Positions 1-6,913 of a DNA stretch of 7,659 nt are shown one piece after another. Every line of letters starts with the position of its first letter. The stretch's first letter is position 1. The DNA lies in the NCBI GenBank assembly GCA_910579435.1, contig CAJTVF010000081.1, positions 1 to 7,659 on the forward strand, in the 5' to 3' direction. The DNA is from an uncultured Oscillibacter sp. (GTDB taxonomy: Bacteria; Bacillota; Clostridia; Oscillospirales; Oscillospiraceae). The notes under the pieces were generated by a model that worked only from the letters and a program-made list of their open reading frames with translations, was not told the DNA's origin and made no database searches. A program made the translations under genes and the position numbers.

Positions 1-2418
1 CATGGCGTCGATGTGGTCCATCCAGTACTCGTCCACCACCCGGAGCATGATGACCCGCTCCAGCTCCCGCATGATGGGGCTGGTGATCTCCGCCTCCTTG
101 TTCTCATAGAAGCTCTCGGCGGCGGCGGTAAACGCCTCGTCAAAGTCCTCCTGGCTCTTTTGCGCGGCCTCCTCCTCGGGAATGTCCACCGCGCCCTTGG
201 CGAAGTACATGCCCTCCAGCCCCCGGAGCATCTCCCGGTATCCGGCGGCGTCCAGGCGCTGCTTCTCGCCGAAGGACAGGCTCACGTGGTTGCCGATGGA
301 GGTGCGCATCATGTTCAGCACCGTGTCCTTGATGTCCATGCCGTCCAGAACCTGGCGGCGCTGGCCGTAGATCAGCTCCCGCTGCTTGTTCATCACGTCG
401 TCGTATTCCAGCACGGATTTCCGGGACTGGAAGTTCCGGGATTCCACGGTGGTCTGGGCGTTCTCAATGGCCTTCGTCAGCATTTTATTTTCAATGGGCG
501 TGTCCTCGTCCAGGTCGAACCGGTCCATCATGTTGGTAATCCGGTCCCCGCCGAAGAGGCGCATCAGGTCGTCCTCCAGGGAGATATAGAACCGGGTTTC
601 GCCGGGGTCTCCCTGGCGGCCCGCCCGGCCCCGGAGCTGGTTGTCGATCCGGCGGGACTCGTGGCGCTCCGTGCCGATGATGAACAGCCCTCCGGCCTCC
701 CGGACCTGCTCCGCCTCGCTGGCGATCTCCGCCTTATGCTGGGCCAGTTTCTCAGCGAAGAGCGCCCTCGCTTCCAGAATCTCCTGATTGTCCGTGTCCG
801 CATAGCCGGTGGCGTCCACGATGACCTCCTCGGAGTAGCCCGCCTTGGTGAGGTCGGCCCGGGCCAGATACTCGGCGTTGCCCCCCAGCATAATATCGGT
901 GCCGCGTCCCGCCATGTTGGTGGCCACGGTGACGGCCCCCAGCTTGCCGGCCTGGGCGACGATTTCCGCCTCTTTCTCGTGGTTTTTGGCATTGAGGAGG
1001 TTGTGCTTGATGCCCTCCCGGGCCAGGAGCTTGGAAAGGAGCTCGTTCTTCTCGATGGACGCCGTGCCCACCAGCACCGGCTGGCCCTTTTCGTGGCACT
1101 CCTTGATCTGCTGGATGACGGCCCGGAACTTTCCGGCCTCGGTCTTATAGACCACGTCGTGGTGGTCGCTGCGCTGGTTGGGGCGGTTGGTGGGGATCTC
1201 GATGATGTCCAGGTTGTAGATGGTCCCGAATTCCTCCTGCTCCGTCATGGCCGTGCCGGTCATGCCGGAGAGCTTGTCATAGAGCCGGAAGTAGTTCTGG
1301 AAGGTAATCGTCGCCAGGGTCCGGTTTTCGCTGTTGACGTTGACATGCTCCTTGGCCTCGATGGCCTGGTGGAGGCCGTTGGAGTACCGCCGGCCAAACA
1401 TCAACCGGCCGGTGAACTCGTCCACGATGATGACTTCCCCGTCCTTCACCACATAGTCGATATCCCGCTTCATGGTGCCGTGGGCTTTCAGGGCCTGGTT
1501 GATATGGTGGCTGACGGTGGAGTTGGAGGGGTCGGAGAGGTTCTCCACATGGAAGTACTCCTCCGCCTTGGCGATGCCCCGGGCGGTGAGGGTGGCGGTC
1601 TTGGCCTTTTCGTCCACCACATAGTCCGCGTCGATGTCCGCGGCCTCCTCCTCTTTGTTGTCCACCTGCACGACCACCTGCTTTTTCAGCTTCGCGACGA
1701 ACATCTCCGTCAGGTCGTACATCTGGGTGGACTTCTCCCCCTGGCCGGAGATAATGAGGGGCGTCCGGGCCTCGTCGATGAGAATGGAGTCCACCTCGTC
1801 CACGATGGCGAAGGAGTGGCCCCGCTGGACCAGCTCCTGGGAGTAGATGCACATATTGTCCCGGAGGTAGTCGAATCCCATCTCGTTGTTGGTTCCGTAG
1901 GTGATGTCGGCGGCGTAGGCCTCCTGGCGCTGCTTGGAGGTCAGCCCGTGGACGATGAGGCCCACCTTGAGCCCCAGGAAGCGGTGGACCTTGCCCATCC
2001 ACTCGCTGTCGCGCTTGGCCAGATAGTCGTTGACGGTGACGATATGCACGCCCTTCCCCGCCAGGGCGTTGAGGTAAGCGGGCAGGGTGGCCACCAGGGT
2101 CTTGCCCTCGCCGGTCTTCATCTCGGCGATGCGGCCCTGGTGGAGGACGATGCCGCCCACCAGCTGCACCCGGTAGGGCCGGAGGCCCAGCACCCGCTCC
2201 GACGCCTCCCGGACGGTGGCGAAGGCCTCGGGGAGAATGTCGTCCAGGGTCTCGCCGTTTTGGAGGCGGTCCTTGAACTCCTGGGTTTTCCCCTGGAGCT
2301 GGGCGTCGCTCATGGCCTTGTACTCGTCGGCCATGGCCTCAATTTTATCCGCGATGGGAGTAATGGATTTCAGCTCCCGGGAGCTGTAGTCGCCGAAAAT
2401 CTTCTGTATCAGGCCCAT
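1..2418 (-). CDS. secA: Protein translocase subunit SecA, N-terminal 806 residues (3' end outside window)
   Basis: SecA is the cytoplasmic ATPase motor that pushes unfolded preproteins through the SecYEG channel in the inner membrane. Reading the minus strand from ATG 2418-2416 gives MGLIQKIFGD and then an uninterrupted frame to base 1. Visible motifs are Walker A GEGKT (residues 103-107, Lys106), the DEAD-type Walker B DEVD (207-210), the VDEFTGR segment that precedes the preprotein-binding region, MAGRGTD (502-508) and the arginine-finger motif GRAGRQGDPG (about 597-606). The frame ends in the helical-wing/scaffold part (WMDHIDAM), so roughly the last 100 residues, including any C-terminal zinc-binding tail, are not seen. 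A stretch of about 60 residues (roughly 514-575) lies between GTDIMLGG and GGLFIIGTERHESRR and is much longer than in Bacillus subtilis SecA. A Shine-Dalgarno AAGGAAG (complement of 2431-2437) lies 12 nt before the ATG, rather far but usable. Transcription is probably from its own promoter in the 155-bp gap upstream. Confidence 0.98.
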   Translation of the reverse strand, partial: MGLIQKIFGDYSSRELKSITPIADKIEAMADEYKAMSDAQLQGKTQEFKDRLQNGETLDDILPEAFATVREASERVLGLRPYRVQLVGGIVLHQGRIAEMKTGEGKTLVATLPAYLNALAGKGVHIVTVNDYLAKRDSEWMGKVHRFLGLKVGLIVHGLTSKQRQEAYAADITYGTNNEMGFDYLRDNMCIYSQELVQRGHSFAIVDEVDSILIDEARTPLIISGQGEKSTQMYDLTEMFVAKLKKQVVVQVDNKEEEAADIDADYVVDEKAKTATLTARGIAKAEEYFHVENLSDPSNSTVSHHINQALKAHGTMKRDIDYVVKDGEVIIVDEFTGRLMFGRRYSNGLHQAIEAKEHVNVNSENRTLATITFQNYFRLYDKLSGMTGTAMTEQEEFGTIYNLDIIEIPTNRPNQRSDHHDVVYKTEAGKFRAVIQQIKECHEKGQPVLVGTASIEKNELLSKLLAREGIKHNLLNAKNHEKEAEIVAQAGKLGAVTVATNMAGRGTDIMLGGNAEYLARADLTKAGYSEEVIVDATGYADTDNQEILEARALFAEKLAQHKAEIASEAEQVREAGGLFIIGTERHESRRIDNQLRGRAGRQGDPGETRFYISLEDDLMRLFGGDRITNMMDRFDLDEDTPIENKMLTKAIENAQTTVESRNFQSRKSVLEYDDVMNKQRELIYGQRRQVLDGMDIKDTVLNMMRTSIGNHVSLSFGEKQRLDAAGYREMLRGLEGMYFAKGAVDIPEEEAAQKSQEDFDEAFTAAAESFYENKEAEITSPIMRELERVIMLRVVDEYWMDHIDAM

Positions 2419-2450
2419 GATCGTTTGCAACTTCCTTTCTATTGTTCCGC

Positions 2451-2464
2451 CGCCCGGAAGGGCG
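2451..2464 (-). other. Small GC hairpin in the secA leader
   Basis: On the minus strand CGCCC-TTCC-GGGCG forms a perfect 5-bp stem with a 4-base loop about 33 nt before the secA start codon and 14 nt before its ribosome site. There is no T run on either side, so it is not an intrinsic terminator. It would lie in the 5' untranslated region of secA if the promoter at 2490-2518 is used. A regulatory or mRNA-stabilising role is possible, but a stem this short can arise by chance in GC-rich DNA. Confidence 0.25.
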
Positions 2465-2489
2465 AAGAATTTCATAATAAAACAAGCAT

Positions 2490-2518
2490 AGCTTACCACA
2501 GTTTTCCCTGGAATGCAA
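2490..2518 (-). promoter_or_regulatory. Candidate secA promoter
   Basis: On the minus strand TTGCAT (2518-2513) and TAAGCT (2495-2490) are separated by 17 bp, and TGG directly before the -10 box gives an extended -10 element. Each hexamer matches consensus at only three positions, so the extended TG is the main support. An alternative -10, TATTAT, lies slightly further downstream in the AT-rich part of the gap but has no good partner at -35. The gap is the only noncoding stretch before secA, and no terminator was found after the upstream gene, so read-through from that gene is also possible. Confidence 0.4.
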
Positions 2519-2573
2519 AGGAAATTGGGCCTTCCCGAAAAAAATTCACAAACCCCTCGCAAACCCGCGGCGT

Positions 2574-3749
2574 TCACGGCTCCATGTCCAGCAGCATCCG
2601 CACACGGCTTTCCACGGCGCCCTCCCCGGTGCTGGCGTCATAGTCCACGCTGGCCAGCAGGGCGTTTGGGAGCTTCCGCTGAAGGGCGGCGTACTGCCCC
2701 TTGCCAAAAATATGTCCCGGCAGGCAGCCGAAGGGCTGGACGCAGAGGATTTTCCGATACCCGAGCTTGGCCCAGGCCGCCGCCTCGGCGGTGATCAGCC
2801 AGCCGTCCGCCACGGTGCAGTTTAAAGGCGCGAGCCCCTCCGCCCGGCGCTTTACCTCCGCCAGCGGCGGCAGGGTGTGAAATCCGGCCTCCCGCAAAAC
2901 CGCCAGCAGCTCCCGCTGGATTCCCCCCAGCCGGCCGGAGAGGAAGCGGTACAGCTTCCTCTGGTAAGCGGGGCCTTTCAAGCTGTGGGTATCCATATAA
3001 TAGAGGGCGTACCAGGTAAGTCCGCCCACTCCGATTTCGCAGCGCTCCGCGGCTAGATACCGCTCCAGGTTCCAGTTTCCCAGATGGCAGTACTTTGTGT
3101 AGATTTCCCCCACAACGGCAACCTTCCGCACGTCCCCGGGCGCCGTCTCAATCCGGCGGAAGGAGGCCGCGATTTCCCGGCAGCGCTCCAGAATGCGGCG
3201 CCTGGAAAGGCCCGTCCCCCGGCGCAGGTCCTCCCCCAGCGCCTCCATCCAGCGCCGCCAAAGCGCCTCCGCGCCGCCGGGGCGGACCTCATAGGGCCGC
3301 ACCTGGTTCCGGGCAATCGCCAGCGCGTCTCCCCACACCGCCGCCGCCAGCGCCCGGCGGATCATCGCCAGGGTGATGGGAAGGCCCGTGTCCCGGTCAA
3401 TATCCCGGACGTTCAGGGACAGCAGCGCCACCTCCGGGTATCCCGCCTTGTCCAGCGCCTTCCGCATCAGCCGGATGCCGCAGGAGCCCCGGCACTCGTC
3501 TCCGGCCTGTCCCATCAGCACGCCGCACTCCGCCGGGTCATACTCCCCGGATTCCAGGGCGGCCAGCACCTGCCCCGCCACCAGAAAGACGGGGTAGCAC
3601 AGTTCATTGTGGAAATACCGCAGCCCCCGGTCAGCCAGTCCCCGTTCCTCCCGCAGCAGAACCGGCTCCCACTCCCGGGAGGCAAAGGCGTATTGCAGCA
3701 GGGGGAACCAATCGTCCAGCAGGGCGGGTATCAGCAGCGCGCGGGGCAT
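2574..3749 (-). CDS. 2-hydroxyacyl-CoA dehydratase/activase-related protein (COG3581-like, HgdB superfamily)
   Basis: This 391-residue protein resembles the C-terminal module of the clostridial CoA-substrate-specific enzyme activase proteins, which are related to the iron-sulfur subunits of 2-hydroxyglutaryl-CoA dehydratase. Family signatures visible are HNELCYP (48-53, Cys51), GQAGDECRGSCG (80-91, Cys86 and Cys90), ARNQVRPYEV (146-155), VVGEIYTKY (212-220) and VQPFGCLPGHIFGKG (337-351, Cys342). The spaced cysteines suggest an iron-sulfur cluster, as in the family, but the biochemical role of this branch is not established. Relatives are often fused behind BadF/BcrA-type ATPase domains; here the module stands alone, with no ATPase or dehydratase partner in view. 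There is no signal peptide or membrane segment, so a cytoplasmic location is expected. The start is firm: AAAGGAGG lies 7 nt before the ATG, downstream of a near-consensus promoter at 3800-3828. It is transcribed in the same direction as secA, 155 bp ahead of it. Confidence 0.8.
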   Translation of the reverse strand: MPRALLIPALLDDWFPLLQYAFASREWEPVLLREERGLADRGLRYFHNELCYPVFLVAGQVLAALESGEYDPAECGVLMGQAGDECRGSCGIRLMRKALDKAGYPEVALLSLNVRDIDRDTGLPITLAMIRRALAAAVWGDALAIARNQVRPYEVRPGGAEALWRRWMEALGEDLRRGTGLSRRRILERCREIAASFRRIETAPGDVRKVAVVGEIYTKYCHLGNWNLERYLAAERCEIGVGGLTWYALYYMDTHSLKGPAYQRKLYRFLSGRLGGIQRELLAVLREAGFHTLPPLAEVKRRAEGLAPLNCTVADGWLITAEAAAWAKLGYRKILCVQPFGCLPGHIFGKGQYAALQRKLPNALLASVDYDASTGEGAVESRVRMLLDMEP

Positions 3750-3799
3750 GGCGGCCGCCTCCTTTCCAAAAAGGCATGCTTTTTCTGTAATGTAAGCGC

Positions 3800-3828
3800 A
3801 TTATACTCCCCGCTCCCCCGCTTGTCCA
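3800..3828 (-). promoter_or_regulatory. Sigma-A-type promoter of the HgdB/activase-like gene
   Basis: On the minus strand TGGACA (3828-3823, 5 of 6 consensus bases) and a perfect TATAAT (3805-3800) are separated by exactly 17 bp. This is the best promoter in the window and would give a leader of roughly 45 nt ahead of the start codon at 3749. The -35 hexamer sits inside the right arm, read on the minus strand, of the inverted repeat at 3823-3850, so a protein bound there would compete with RNA polymerase. Confidence 0.75.
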
Positions 3829-3856
3829 GCCGGGCGGAGGCCGCTGGACATTTTTT
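3823..3856 (+). terminator. Inverted repeat TGTCCAGC-N12-GCTGGACA followed by T6: intrinsic terminator or operator
   Basis: TGTCCAGC (3823-3830) and GCTGGACA (3843-3850) are perfect 8-base complementary arms separated by 12 bases, and TTTTTT follows at 3851-3856. Read on the plus strand this has the form of a Rho-independent terminator. However, no plus-strand gene ends here, because the gene to the left runs on the minus strand. As a terminator it would stop antisense transcription before the next promoter at 3887. The same arms are 20 bp apart centre to centre, about two helical turns, and one arm contains the -35 box of the minus-strand promoter, so it could equally be an operator. The structure is seen directly; the choice between roles is inference. 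Confidence 0.5.
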
Positions 3857-3886
3857 CTAAACCAGGCAAAAACATCGGATTGTTCC

Positions 3887-3915
3887 TTGTATATTCTGTC
3901 AAAACGTGTTACAAT
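3887..3915 (+). promoter_or_regulatory. Candidate promoter of the metallo-hydrolase-rlmD operon
   Basis: TTGTAT (3887-3892) and TACAAT (3910-3915, 5 of 6 consensus bases) are spaced by 17 bp, with TGT directly before the -10 box forming an extended -10 element. The -35 match is weak. Predicted initiation near 3922 would give a short leader of about 26 nt containing the ribosome site AAGGAGG at 3933-3939. It points away from the promoter at 3800-3828, making this a divergent control region. Confidence 0.6.
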
Positions 3916-3947
3916 GATTTGTACTAAGAGATAAGGAGGACCCCATT

Positions 3948-5549
3948 ATGAAGCTCAGCTTTTACGGCGCGGACCAATGCGTCACCGGAAGCTGCCACTG
4001 TCTGGAGATCAACGACACCCGTATTCTCATCGACTGCGGCCTCCAGCAGGGCCGGGACGAGGTTTCCAACGGCGAGTTTCCCTTCGCCGCCAATACCATC
4101 GACTATGTCCTGGTGACCCACGCCCACATCGACCACTCCGGCCGGATCCCCATGCTCATCAAGCAGGGCTTCAAGGGCCGCATCCTCACCACCCGCCTCA
4201 CCGCCCAGCTGCTGGAGATCATGCTGCTGGACTCCGCCCACATTCAGGAGCAGGACGCAGAGTGGAAAAACCGCAAGGGCGAGCGCTCCGGAGCGCCCCG
4301 GACCGAGCCCCTCTACACCGTGGAGGACGCGGAGCGGGTGAAGGACTTCCTGGTCGTCTGTGAGTACGGCGAGCTCATCAACCTGTGCGAAGGCGTGGAC
4401 ATTGAGTTCACCGACGCGGGGCACCTGCTGGGCTCCGCCTTCGTGGCCATGGACCTGCGGGAAAACGGCGTGAAAAAGAGCATCGTCTTCTCCGGGGACA
4501 TCGGCAACATCAACCAGCCCGTCATCCGGGACCCGGTGCAACTGGCCGGGGCGGACTACGTGGTGATGGAATCCACCTACGGCGACCGGAACCACCCGGA
4601 GAGCTGGGGCTACACCGACGAGCTGGCCCGGATCATCGACGAGACTATGGCCCGGGGCGGCAACGTCATCATCCCCTCCTTCGCCGTGGGCCGGACCCAG
4701 GAGCTGCTGTACTTCATCCGGGAAATCAAAGAGCAGCATATGGTCCGCTCCTGCCCGGACTTCCCGGTGTACATCGACTCCCCCCTGGCGAAAAAGGCCA
4801 CGTCCATCTTTGACGGGGACCTCCGGGGCTATATGGACCACGACGCGGTGTGGCTGGTGCGCAAGGGCACGAACATGTTCCGCTTCCCCAACCTCCATAC
4901 CACGGAGAGCAGCGAGGAATCCAAGGCCCTCAACGAGGACCGGACCCCCAAGGTCATCATCTCCGCCTCCGGCATGTGCGACGCGGGCCGCATCCGGCAC
5001 CACCTGAAGCACAACCTCTGGCGTCCGGAGTGTACCATTCTCTTCGTGGGCTTCCAGGGGGAGGGCACCCTGGGCCGCCAACTCCTGGAGGGGGCGGAGA
5101 GCGTGAAGCTCTTCGGCGAGGAAATCACCGTCCGGGCCCGCCTGGAGAACTTCACCGGCCTCAGCTCCCATGCGGACCGGGACCACCTGCTGAAATGGAT
5201 CTCCGGCTTCCAGCACCCCAAGCCCCAGCACGTCTTCGTGGTCCACGGGGACCGGGAGGTGGCTCCCCACTTCGCCCAGACCCTGGAGAATATGGGCATC
5301 TCCGCCCACGCCCCCCAGTATACGGAGGTCTACGACCTGGCAACGGGCACGATTCTGGAGCGGGGCTACCTGCCAGAGCGGAAGGTCAAGCTGGTCACCG
5401 GCTCCAAGGGCGCGCCGGCTTACGAGCGTCTGGCGTCCGTGGGCAACATGCTCACCGAGTTCATCAAGCGCAGCAAGGGCCGGGACAACAAGTCCCTGGC
5501 GAAGTACGCCTCGGAGCTGCGGCAGCTGCTTGAGAAGTGGGAGGCATAA
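3948..5549 (+). CDS. MBL-fold metallo-hydrolase with beta-CASP and RMMBL domains (CPSF/TTHA0252-type RNA hydrolase)
   Basis: This 533-residue cytoplasmic protein belongs to the beta-CASP group of metallo-beta-lactamase-fold nucleases, which cut RNA using two zinc ions. Metal-binding motifs are complete: HAHIDH (58-63), the His159 motif DAGHLLGSA, and SGDIGN with Asp184. The beta-CASP motifs follow: ESTYGDR with Glu208 (motif A), SSHAD with His408 (motif B) and VVHGD with His433 in the RMMBL segment. GRTQELLYFI (248-257) marks the start of the inserted beta-CASP domain. About 65 residues follow the RMMBL core; they are Lys/Arg/Glu-rich and probably helical, an extension not needed for the catalytic core. 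It resembles COG1236 proteins more than RNase J, so no gene symbol is given. The start is firm, with AAGGAGG 8 nt upstream. It heads an operon with rlmD, which begins 11 bp after its stop; both act on RNA. The physiological substrate cannot be told from sequence. Confidence 0.92.
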   Translation: MKLSFYGADQCVTGSCHCLEINDTRILIDCGLQQGRDEVSNGEFPFAANTIDYVLVTHAHIDHSGRIPMLIKQGFKGRILTTRLTAQLLEIMLLDSAHIQEQDAEWKNRKGERSGAPRTEPLYTVEDAERVKDFLVVCEYGELINLCEGVDIEFTDAGHLLGSAFVAMDLRENGVKKSIVFSGDIGNINQPVIRDPVQLAGADYVVMESTYGDRNHPESWGYTDELARIIDETMARGGNVIIPSFAVGRTQELLYFIREIKEQHMVRSCPDFPVYIDSPLAKKATSIFDGDLRGYMDHDAVWLVRKGTNMFRFPNLHTTESSEESKALNEDRTPKVIISASGMCDAGRIRHHLKHNLWRPECTILFVGFQGEGTLGRQLLEGAESVKLFGEEITVRARLENFTGLSSHADRDHLLKWISGFQHPKPQHVFVVHGDREVAPHFAQTLENMGISAHAPQYTEVYDLATGTILERGYLPERKVKLVTGSKGAPAYERLASVGNMLTEFIKRSKGRDNKSLAKYASELRQLLEKWEA

Positions 5550-5560
5550 GCACCGGAGCT

Positions 5561-6913
5561 ATGGAATACTTGAAGAATGGGCAAATGCACACCGCCCTGG
5601 TGGAGGGCTATTCCAGCGAAGGCTATGGCGTCGTCCGTCTGGACGGCGCCGTGGTCTTCGTGCCCCGGGCGGTCCGGGGGGAGCGGGTGGACCTGAAAAT
5701 CGTCCGGGTAATGAAGACCCATGCCCTGGGGGAGCTTGTGAAGGTCCACGCCCCCTCCCCCGAGCGGGCCGTCCCGGACTGCCCCTATTATGGCAAATGC
5801 GGCGGCTGTGACTTCCGCCACCTCTCCTACGCAGAGGAGCTGTGGGCCAAGCGGCAGCGGGTCCAGGACGCGCTGGCCCGCATCGGAGGCTCGGACGTCC
5901 GGGTGGAGGAGATTCTGGGGGCGAAGAACCCGGAGCACTACCGCAACAAATGCCAATACCCCGTGGGGCCCCACGGGGAAATCGGTTTTTTCCAGGCCCG
6001 GACTCATCAGGTGGTCCCGGTGGACCGCTGCCTCCTTCAGCCGGAGGTCTGCGACCGGACGGCCCACGCCGTGGGAGGCTGGATGAAGCGGTACAAGATT
6101 CCCGCCTATGACGAGGCCACGGGCCGGGGGCTGATTCGTCATGTCTACGTGCGGACCAACCGGCGGGGAGAGAGCCTCTGCTGCGTCGTGGCCAACGGGA
6201 GAAAGGTCCCCCGGGAGGCGGAGCTGGCCGCCCTGGTGCTGGCCGCCGCGCCGAAGACCCTGGGCGTGGTGCTGAACGTGAACACGAAAAAAGGCAACGT
6301 CATCCTGGGAGACCAGTACCGGACCCTCTGGGGACAGGATTTTTTGATGGACACGCTGTGCGGCCTGGAATTCAGGCTGTCGGTCCCCTCCTTCTACCAG
6401 GTGAACCGGGACCAGGCGGAGGTCCTCTACGCCAAGGCCCTGGAGTTCGCCGCCCTGACGGGGGAGGAGACGGCGCTGGACCTCTACTGCGGCGCGGGGA
6501 CCATCACGCTGTGCCTGGCGGGCCGCGCCAGGCGCGTCATTGGCTCGGAGATCGTCCCCGCCGCCATTCGGGACGCGAAGGAGAACGCAGAGCGGAACGG
6601 CGTGACAAATGCGGAGTTCTTCTGCGGCGACGCGGCGGACACGGCGGCGGAGCTGGCCGCCCAGGGCCTTCGGCCGGACGTCATTACGGTGGACCCGCCC
6701 CGGAAGGGGCTCGCGCCGGAGGTCGCCGCCTCGGCGGCGGCTATGGGGCCGGAGCGGATCGTGTATGTGTCCTGTGACCCGGGGACCCTGGGGCGGGACG
6801 TCAAGCTGTTCGCGGAGCAGGGCTACCGGGCCGTTCGGGCGGCGGCGGTGGATATGTTCCCCGGGACGCGGCATGTGGAGACTATTGTGTTGCTACAAAG
6901 AGAAAACTCGTAG
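5561..6913 (+). CDS. rlmD: 23S rRNA (uracil-C5)-methyltransferase RlmD/RumA type
   Basis: The product transfers a methyl group from S-adenosylmethionine to C5 of a uracil in 23S rRNA (U1939 in E. coli numbering; Gram-positive relatives may also modify U747). Numbered from ATG 5561 (450 residues) it shows an N-terminal TRAM RNA-binding domain (about 5-60), iron-sulfur cysteines C74, C80, C83 (CPYYGKCGGC) and C157, the SAM-binding motif DLYCGAGT (307-314), DPPRKG (378-383), the catalytic cysteine C405 in SCDPGTLGRD and the base E440 in HVET. The enzyme therefore looks intact. The start at 5561 fits the usual TRAM N-terminus, but the ribosome site is poor: GGAG lies only 2 nt upstream. GTG 5537, overlapping the upstream gene, and ATG 5585 are alternatives; translation is probably coupled to the upstream stop. 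The last dozen codons fall in abruptly AT-richer DNA, so the C-terminal tail was probably supplied by an inserted element. Confidence 0.95.
   Translation: MEYLKNGQMHTALVEGYSSEGYGVVRLDGAVVFVPRAVRGERVDLKIVRVMKTHALGELVKVHAPSPERAVPDCPYYGKCGGCDFRHLSYAEELWAKRQRVQDALARIGGSDVRVEEILGAKNPEHYRNKCQYPVGPHGEIGFFQARTHQVVPVDRCLLQPEVCDRTAHAVGGWMKRYKIPAYDEATGRGLIRHVYVRTNRRGESLCCVVANGRKVPREAELAALVLAAAPKTLGVVLNVNTKKGNVILGDQYRTLWGQDFLMDTLCGLEFRLSVPSFYQVNRDQAEVLYAKALEFAALTGEETALDLYCGAGTITLCLAGRARRVIGSEIVPAAIRDAKENAERNGVTNAEFFCGDAADTAAELAAQGLRPDVITVDPPRKGLAPEVAASAAAMGPERIVYVSCDPGTLGRDVKLFAEQGYRAVRAAAVDMFPGTRHVETIVLLQRENS
6868..6895 (+). other. Probable attachment-site junction (attL) in the 3' end of rlmD
   Basis: The host sequence up to CATGTGGAG (6872-6880, coding for the conserved HVE) is about 73% GC over 170 bp. 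The following 170 bp is about 44% GC by hand count. The reading frame of rlmD continues for eleven more sense codons and then stops, keeping the enzyme functional, as expected for an element that targets a gene end and restores it. Insertion of conjugative elements into the 3' end of rumA/rlmD is known in Firmicutes, mostly with serine recombinases. The exact crossover and core sequence cannot be fixed without the other end of the element or an empty site. Confidence 0.5.

Noticed and set aside
2419..2573. Terminator for the activase-like gene before secA
   Set aside because: No GC-rich stem followed by T residues was found on the minus strand; the T7 run near 2541 has no preceding hairpin.
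13..2643. 876-codon open frame on the plus strand, antisense to secA
   Set aside because: The minus strand encodes SecA with all motifs intact. The antisense product is rich in His, Val, Leu and Gly with no domain, as expected from GC-rich codon bias on the opposite strand.
3766..3782. AAAAAG-GCATG-CTTTTT palindrome in the leader of the activase-like gene
   Set aside because: Stem is almost all A-T with no GC core, so unlikely to be a stable structure or terminator; no further support as an operator.
3084..3860. 258-codon open frame on the plus strand under the activase-like gene
   Set aside because: Pro/Arg/Gln-rich shadow of a gene with a strong promoter and ribosome site on the other strand; it also runs through the divergent control region.
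3924..5309. 461-codon open frame on the minus strand under the metallo-hydrolase gene
   Set aside because: It mirrors a gene with complete catalytic motifs; the product is biased (Val, His, Gly, Asp) and matches no family recognised.
5420..6874. 484-codon open frame on the minus strand under rlmD
   Set aside because: Same composition artefact; rlmD has all iron-sulfur, SAM and catalytic residues.
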